Shown here piece after piece: positions 57,202 to 64,000 of a stretch of DNA of 64,000 nt (position 1 is its first letter; each line of letters opens with the position of its first letter). The notes beneath the pieces are model-generated. The model ran no database searches, had not been told where the DNA came from, and worked only from the letters and a program-made list of their open reading frames with translations. Source of the DNA: Siphonodentalium dalli (Eukaryota > Mollusca > Scaphopoda > Gadilida > Siphonodentaliidae); contig CP136061.1 in NCBI GenBank assembly GCA_032622095.1, positions 257,580,077 through 257,644,076 of the forward strand. Reading direction: 5' to 3'. Position numbers and translations under genes: made by a program.

Positions 57202-57619
57202 CGCCATAGTGTAATAGTGATATGATTGACTATGTGTGAGTGGGAGCAATTGGGAAATGTCTCCGTTAAGTGTGACCAGGTTTTGTCTTGTCTGGGTTGT
57301 GGTTTGAGAAGCACGTGTTCTAATTGAATAAACTTAATTCCTTCGAAGGTTTGTCGTGTGTGTTGAATCCAAATAAGTTGTTCCTTCCTACCTAACTGAC
57401 GATCACACCGCTGCCACCACGCAAGTTAGGTAGGAATGAACAACTTATTTGGATTCAACACACACGACAAACCTTCGAAGGAATTAAGTTTAGTCAATTA
57501 GAACACGTGCTTCTCAAACCACAACCCAGACAAGACAAAACCTGGTCACACTTAACGGAGATATTTCCCAATCGCTCCCACTCACACATAGTCAATCATA
57601 TCACTATTACACTATGGCG
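57202..57619. repeat. Long near-perfect hairpin, 196-bp arms, 26-bp loop
   Basis: Arms 57,202-57,397 and 57,424-57,619 are reverse complements with about four mismatches (for example gcaattggg vs gcgattggg, aatgtctcc vs aatatctcc). The ends read CGCCATAGTGTAATAGTG. No target duplication is evident. Could be a foldback/MITE or a source of long hairpin RNA. Copy 2 counterpart: 62,510-62,927. Confidence 0.95.
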
Positions 57620-58582
57620 AAGCTTATCCGTTAGTCACCTCCCTCAAAAACCGCCAAACTTGCATTTTATAGCCACTCTCTAATTTTGCAGATTGCTGAC
57701 AGCCTGATGTGACAGAGCTTGCCTGCCAACTGTTTACAGCGCCATTAATCCTCTCACGATGATGGTGAAACTCGATGAATCGACAGACAGATTACATGTG
57801 CGCATGCCCAATGAGTTCAGTTGCGTGCGAGCATTTTTCTCGTACCAGATAGTGATGATGGCTGTTCGCTCACAAATCAAAGCGAAAACGATTATTTGTA
57901 ATTTTGTTTGCTGAATACTCCATCATGTGCATGCGTACGGATACTGTTTGTAATGAATTGTATACACGCGGGAAATCTGTCTTCAATTTATTGACACAAC
58001 ACGTTACTGGTAACTTCGGTTGCATGGAACGAATTTTAACAACAACAACAACAACAAAAAATCCAACCTCCAGCCGCACTATAGGTTACAAACAACTAAT
58101 TAGTTTGCATAGACGACAAATAACGATAAGTCCCACCAGCGATAGGTTGACTTGAAACATATTTTATTTGTATAATATACAAAAGGGATTGAGGCACAAG
58201 TTTTTACAACTTACGAAGCCCCTCTCCCGATACAATAATATAACATACATGTGATCAAGATGACGGTATATAAACGTATTTACATGATGATCAGTTTAGA
58301 GATATATAATTTGTATTGCCTTCCAGAGGTTGTGTAGATTTGTGTTTAAAACAATGAGGCTACATTGTGAATATGTGGCACGATAAACGAGTGCTAATAT
58401 AATCTATTGGTGTACGTATGTTCGGAGGTTAGGACAAAATAATAATAGTAGACAGTCATGAACTAGGTTTTAGTTTTTGTAGCGCTCTGGAAGGCAGTAC
58501 CGACAATTGATAAGAACGTAACGATAGGTTAAGAAACGGGCGATCTTCGCGGTTGGTATTTCTGTTAACATTGTCACATCCG
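57620..58582. other. Unassigned part of the duplicated unit with one interspersed repeat
   Basis: Contains an (ACA)n run at about 58,038-58,056 and the interspersed repeat at 58,155-58,245 that matches 8,741-8,845. No gene recognised. Confidence 0.5.
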
Positions 58583-58812
58583 TTAACCCTTTACCCAACA
58601 GAACGGACCTGTGTCAATGCATTCTCTTTTATATGCGAGTCGACCATAGGTCGCCTCGCATATATAAGAGAATGCATTGGCTTAACACATTAAAAATTAT
58701 AAAATTGTTAAAGAATGTAAGAAAAAATGGTAAAAAGTGTTAAAAAAAGATTTATTTTAGGCCAATGCATTCTCTTATATATGCGAGGCGACCTATGGTC
58801 GACTCGCATATA
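58583..58812. mobile_element. piggyBac-like MITE truncated by the duplication junction
   Basis: The left end TTAACCCTTTACCCAACAG (58,583 onward) is the same as at 13,602. The first 69-bp palindrome (58,612-58,680) is complete with small changes. The second starts at about 58,762 but stops at GACTCGCATATA (58,812), where 33-bp minisatellite sequence begins. The right end of the element is missing. Confidence 0.92.
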
Positions 58813-59657
58813 CAGGTAAGTGGATGTCTGACCAGGTAACCAATACAGGTAAGTGGATGTCTGACCACGTAACCAATACAGGTAAGTGGCTGTCTTACCA
58901 GGTAACCAATACAGGTAAGTGGCTGTCTGACCAGGTAACCAATACAGGTAAGTGCATGTCTGACCAGGTAACCAATACAGGTAAGTGCATGTCTGACCAG
59001 GTAACAAATACAGGTAAGTGCATGTCTGACCAGGTAACCAATACAGGTAAGTGCATGTCTGACCAGGTAACTAATACAGGTAAGTGAATGTCCGACCAGG
59101 TAACCAATACAGGTAAGTGCATGTCTGACCAGGTAACTAATACAGGTAAGTGCATGTCTGACCAGGTAACCAATACAGGTAAGTGGATGTCTGACCAGGT
59201 AACAAATACAGGTAAGTGGATGTCTGACCAGGTAACCAATACAGGTAAGTGGATGTCTGATACAGGTAAGTGGCTGTCTGACCAGGTAACCCATACATGT
59301 AAGTGCATGTCTGACCAGGTAACCAATACAGGTAAGTAGATGTCTGACCAGGTAACAAATACAGGTAAGTGGATGTCTGACCAGGTAACCAATACAGGTA
59401 AGTGGATGTCTGACCAGGTAACAAATACAGGTAAGTGGATATCTGACCAGGTAACCAATACAGGTAAGTGGATGTCTGACCAGGTAACCAATACAGGTAA
59501 GTGGATGTCTGACCAGGTAACCAATACAGGTAAGTGGCTGTCTGACCAGGTAACAAATACAGGTAAGTGGATATCTGACCAGGTAACCAATGCAGGTAAG
59601 TGGATGTCTGACCAGGTAACCAATACAGGTAAGTGGCTGTCTGACCAGGTAACACGT
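58813..59657 (+). repeat. 33-bp minisatellite, copy 2, uninterrupted
   Basis: About 25 units, including the same 22-bp-short unit as in copy 1 (about 59,250-59,262). The empty insertion site AGTGGATG is at 59,467-59,474, and the 33-bp phase is intact across it. Confidence 0.95.
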
Positions 59658-60625
59658 GTCCACGGTTAGTAACACCTAACACACTAGAATGACAGAGACC
59701 AAGTCTGAGTAATGCACTGGCAGGTTGACCAGAGGTCTTTTTTGTTAGTCAATAAAGGTTTAAGTGAGAAAGCAAAATGGCTTAAACATATTCGTCGAAT
59801 AAGTTTACCCATATAATATTGGTGGCGCAATAATGTAATGGATGTCAGCGTCATGGTCCCAATCACACATGTTCCTCGTGTTCTTGGTAGAATTTAGAAT
59901 CGGCTAGCAAGGTCCCGGAGCGGCTTAAAAGATATTTTGAAAAGTAATTTGGAACATAGAGGTCAAACCGTCCTACAAATTTGTAATTTAAAGAAAAAGG
60001 TAAAACTTTAAAATTTAAAGACCAAAGAGTTAAAGTTCGTTTTGAAAAGTCAACAGATAATATAAACCAATAGGATCTTCTTCAGTTGCAAGTCGCTGAC
60101 CTGTGCCATATTAAGCATATGAACACAAAATGTTCGTCCTTTACTCGCAAGCAAGTGGCGGTATAGGGAAAATGTGCGATTACGTCACATGCATGGGGCC
60201 ATTATCGTAATGTGTTGTTTTCCTATAGTCACGTGTAAGTCACAGTGCACTACAGCTCATTACGCCCTCTTGGATGTATACTGCGAGGTTGATCTGGCGA
60301 TGACATAGGAGCTATGTGGTAACTTTTATTAATAACGTACTCGCTATATGGCGTACCGGTTAGACTTTTTTCGGGGTGTATATATTCGCGAATGTACCTT
60401 CGCGGGTGTCTCATTCTTGCAGTATGTAACTTTTATGACCGCGTTAATTGCTTTCGATATTTAGGTGCGAACAATGTCTGGGCCACTTTTGAAGATTTTA
60501 GTGCGGAACACAATGCATAATATAAAAGTTAACATTGCTGATGAAGTATGTCTCAGTTGGAATGTAGATTAAGGTCGTATTGCGTAGTATCTGGGTGTAA
60601 TTAATCCGATGATATTTAATCGGAT

Positions 60626-60964
60626 ATCATAGCGGTCGTCTGCTCACTTTACTTCCCGGTCCCGGGATCATAGCGGTCGTTTGCTCACTTTACATCACGA
60701 TCCCGGAATCATAGCTGTCGTCTGCTCACTTTACATCCCGGTCTCGGGATCATAGCGATCGTCAGCTCACTTTCCATCCCGATCCCGGAATCATAGCTGC
60801 CGTCTGCTCACTTTACATCCCGGTCTCGGGATCATAGCGGCCGTCAGCTCACTTTCCATCCAGATCCCGGAATCATAGCTGTCGTCTGCTCGCTTTACAT
60901 CCAGATCCCGGAATCATAGCGGTCGTCAGCTCACTTATGTTACACCCCGGTCCTGTCCCGGGGA
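60626..60964 (+). repeat. 41-bp minisatellite, copy 2
   Basis: Copy of 55,312-55,650 at offset 5,314, with at least one base change (ttccatcccgat vs ttccaccccgat). Confidence 0.9.
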
Positions 60965-61244
60965 TCAAAATCGATCGATAAATGCATAGATTCAGGATTA
61001 ACAGCAATTACAACAACAACAACAACACACCTAATCTAATTAGATATACTATATGAATTTGACATGAATCCGCATGATGCATTGACATTCTGCAATGCCA
61101 AGTTCATGTATGTTGTTCAACCACTTACAATTGTATACGCCCATATATGCAACGAAAACATTAGAACAAAACAAGGGCGTGTCGTTAAAACGACTAAAAT
61201 ATAAATCAAAAACATATTTAAAAATAAACGAGTGCGCCACTTTA

Positions 61245-61688
61245 ATAAAACGAATCGCTATGGACACCATACGCTACAACGGAGATAATAAAACGAATCG
61301 CTATAGACACCATACGCTACAAGGGAGATAATAAAACAAAACGAATCGCTATAGACACCATACGCTACAAGGGAGATAATAAAACGAATCGCTATAGACA
61401 CCATACGCTACAAAGGAGATAATAAAACGAATCGCTATAGACACCATACGCTACAAGGGAGATAATAAAACAAAACGAATCGCTATAGACACCATACGCT
61501 ACAAGGGAGATAATAAAACGAATCGCTATAGACACCATACGCTACATGGGAGATAATAAAACGAATCGCTATTGACACCATACGCTACAAGGGAGATAAT
61601 AAAACGAATCGCTATAGACACCATACGCTACAAGGGAGATAATAAAACGAATCGATATAGACACCACACGCTACAAGGGAGATAACGG
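61245..61688 (+). repeat. 43-bp minisatellite, copy 2
   Basis: Copy of 55,937-56,380 at offset 5,308, with the same number of units. Differences include ctacatggg vs ctacagggg and ctattgac vs ctatagac. Confidence 0.9.
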
Positions 61689-62509
61689 AATCGAATTACT
61701 TCTAACGGACATAATTCACAAACGCCTGAACCGATTTCAGGGGAATGAGATAGGCGCATTTTATCATGTCCCATCCATGAATAAAACATTACTTTACTTT
61801 GACCTTAGATGACTTAAAGGGCGACTAATATATTACATGATTAACTAATAGCGTCTGTTATCATTCCAGAAGATATGTGGGGAAATTGGTGGCCGAATTT
61901 TAAATAATATTCTATAACACCTCTATCCTGATTCCATTTACAACATGTATAGACACGACGCGACATACATGTGTATATATCCTCTGGCAAATAATCTATC
62001 TATAATACAATGGTTTTACCCCTGGTCATGTGACCCATCGGTACAATTTGTTCTAAATAAGGAATGCTCTTTATTGCTCACATCTGCCCCTTTGTCTGGT
62101 GTCAACGGCATCTATATCTCAATCCCATTATACTCTACGGGTCAATTTATCCCAATGTTTCAATGTTCACCGACCAGATCGATTGCAACCATTTTGGGTA
62201 CATAATTAATTAATTAATTGAATTAATTACCAGATGCATTTTAACACATCTGATGTCAACGAGACTGATCTAATAAAATCCCCCCATTCCCCCGGGTCAA
62301 ATGATGTACAAATTTTCAGCTCCGATGGTCAAACTGTTTCCGTTTCAGCCTTTCAAGTTTGACACTGCGCGTCGCTAGTATTCCATCATGTGACGTCACG
62401 TGGAGGAAGATTAACGCATGGATCGGGATAACTTCAGTTACGGACGGCCTTTCACAAAAATCTTTTCGGCAACGTGTTCAGTGGATTAGCGGGCATTGAT
62501 AGTAACTAC

Positions 62510-62927
62510 CGCCATAGTGTAATATTGATATGATTGACTATGTGTGAGTGGGAGCAATTGGGAAATGTCTCCGTTAAGTGTGACCAGGTTTTGTCTTGTC
62601 TGGGTTGTGGTTTGAGAAGCACGTGTTCTAATTGAATAAACTTAATTCCTTCGAAGGTTTGTCGTGTGTGTTGAATCCAAATAAGTTGTTCCTTCCTACC
62701 TAACTGACGATCACACCGCTGCCACCACGCAAGTTAGGTAGGAATGAACAACTTATTTGGATTCAACACACACGACAAACCTTCGAAGGAATTAAGTTTA
62801 GTCAATTAGAACACGTGCTTCTCAAACCACAACCCAGACAAGACAAAACCTGGTCACACTTAACGGAGATATTTCCCAATCGCTCCCACTCACACATAGT
62901 CAATCATATCACTATTACACTATGGCG
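62510..62927. repeat. Long near-perfect hairpin, copy 2
   Basis: Copy of 57,202-57,619 at offset 5,308. One new change in the left arm (aatattgat vs aatagtgat) is not matched in the right arm. Confidence 0.95.
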
Positions 62928-63890
62928 AAGCTTATCCTTTAGTCACCTCCCTCAAAAACCGCCAAACTTGCATTTTATAGCCACTCTCTAATTTTGCAGA
63001 TTGCTGACAGCCTGATGTGACAGAGCTTGCCTGCCAACTGTTTACAGCGCCATTAATCCTCTCACGATGATGGTGAAACTCGATGAATCGACAGACAGAT
63101 TACATGTGCGCATGCCCAATGAGTTCAGTTGCGTGCGAGCATTTTTCTCGTACCAGATAGTGATGATGGCTGTTCGCTCACAAATCAAAGCGAAAACGAT
63201 TATTTGTAATTTTGTTTGCTGAATACTCCATCATGTGCATGCGTACGGATACTGTTTGTAATGAATTGTATACACGCGGGAAATCTGTCTTCAATTTATT
63301 GACACAACACGTTACTGGTAACTTCGGTTGCATGGAACGAATTTTAACAACAACAACAACAACAAAAAATCCAACCTCCAGCCGCACTATAGGTTACAAA
63401 CAACTAATTAGTTTGCATAGACGACAAATAACGATAAGTCCCACCAGCGATAGGTTGACTTGAAACATATTTTATTTGTATAATATACAAAAGGGATTGA
63501 GGCACAAGTTTTTACAACTTACGAAGCCCCTCTCCCGATACAATAATATAACATACATGTGATCAAGATGACGGTATATAAACGTATTTACATGATGATC
63601 AGTTTAGAGATATATAATTTGTATTGCCTTCCAGAGGTTGTGTAGATTTGTGTTTAAAACAATGAGGCTACATTGTGAATATGTGGCACGATAAACGAGT
63701 GCTAATATAATCTATTGGTGTACGTATGTTCGGAGGTTAGGACAAAATAATAATAGTAGACAGTCATGAACTAGGTTTTAGTTTTTGTAGCGCTCTGGAA
63801 GGCAGTACCGACAATTGATAAGAACGTAACGATAGGTTAAGAAACGGGCGATCTTCGCGGTTGGTATTTCTGTTAACATTGTCACATCCG

Positions 63891-64000
63891 TTAACCCTTT
63901 ACCCAACAGAACGGACCTGTGTCAATGCATTCTCTTTTATATGCGAGTCGACCATAGGTCGCCTCGCATATATAAGAGAATGCATTGGCTTAACACATTA
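63891..64000. mobile_element. piggyBac-like MITE left end, cut by the window edge
   Basis: Copy of 58,583-58,692: TTAACCCTTTACCC end followed by the first 69-bp palindrome (63,920-63,988). Whether this copy has an intact right end would show which form preceded the duplication. Confidence 0.88.

Larger units (their letters stand above)
52561..58812 (+). repeat. 6,252-bp tandem duplication, copy 1
   Basis: The base at 52,561 corresponds to 58,813. The offset is 6,252 before the hAT-like insertion, 5,446 just after it (6,252 minus 806, the element plus one target duplication), 5,314 after the array (four 33-bp units fewer in copy 2), and 5,308 after the (CAA)n run at about 55,697. Differences outside repeats are few; I spotted about seven single-base changes between 54,344 and 58,692. 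The end of copy 1 lies inside a MITE palindrome. Confidence 0.95.
58813..64000 (+). repeat. 6,252-bp tandem duplication, copy 2 (continues past the window)
   Basis: Collinear with copy 1 from its first base. Contains the 33-bp array without insertion (58,813-59,657), the 41-bp array (60,626-60,964), the 43-bp array (about 61,245-61,686), the long hairpin (62,510-62,927) and the left end of the MITE (63,891-64,000). The window ends before the second junction, so a third copy cannot be excluded. Confidence 0.95.

Noticed and set aside
52561-64000. Treating the two 6.25-kb copies as two alleles misjoined in assembly
   Set aside because: Not excluded, but less likely from sequence alone: copies are more similar than is usual for alleles in highly polymorphic molluscs, and the junction cuts a MITE at a plausible microhomology. 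Coverage would decide.

Overview
This window reads as a gene-poor, repeat-saturated stretch of a eukaryotic nuclear genome, most likely a marine mollusc (perhaps a bivalve). The evidence is indirect. There is no operon-like coding. The gossip-like 'agctcacctgagacgaagtctcc' class of repeat (561-1,110 and 2,420-3,550) resembles repeats common in molluscan genomes. There are decayed LINE fragments, many small inverted-repeat transposons, and a decayed DNA transposon whose protein belongs to a family widespread in aquatic invertebrates. I found no intact host protein-coding gene and no rRNA or tRNA gene. The very long open frames across 19-42 kb come from tandem repeats whose period is a multiple of three with no stop codon in the unit.

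Layout. 1-7,386: old interspersed repeats and unassigned AT-rich DNA. 7,387-14,001: a cluster of short non-autonomous DNA elements (two flanked by TTAA with CCC...GGG ends, another TTAA element, several foldback elements), a 21-bp minisatellite, and a 57-bp minisatellite grown out of a LINE reverse-transcriptase remnant. 14,375-14,940: the 3' end of a LINE. 15,382-19,329: a 165-bp near-perfect hairpin, then a pair of 450-bp inverted arms 2.9 kb apart. 19,329-41,796: one 22.5-kb tandem array of about 749 copies of a 30-bp unit, with nested higher-order repeats. 41,797-43,528: array flank and small elements. 43,755-48,128: a 4.4-kb DNA transposon with about 150-160-bp terminal inverted repeats and a broken transposase-like gene with a Cys-rich (CXC-type) C-terminus. 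48,340-52,360: three more tandem families (about 142, about 400 and 61 bp). 52,530-58,812 and 58,813-64,000: two copies of a recent tandem duplication with a 6,252-bp spacing. Each copy begins in a 33-bp minisatellite. The first copy carries a 798-bp hAT-like insertion; the second has the exact empty site.

How the pieces connect. The 30-bp unit occurs singly in two copies of a dispersed element (11,510 and 42,278), and the same element sequence borders the 3' end of the giant array, so the array probably grew from one such unit. Each 30-bp unit holds a GATA-factor consensus (WGATAR on the minus strand), and the commonest sequence variant preserves it. Each typical 33-bp unit holds the full 5' splice-site consensus CAGGTAAGT. 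A 69-bp palindrome is shared by several short elements with different ends, and one copy of it is cut by the junction of the 6.25-kb duplication. The main interest of the window is satellite birth, higher-order amplification and mobile-element dating rather than gene content.
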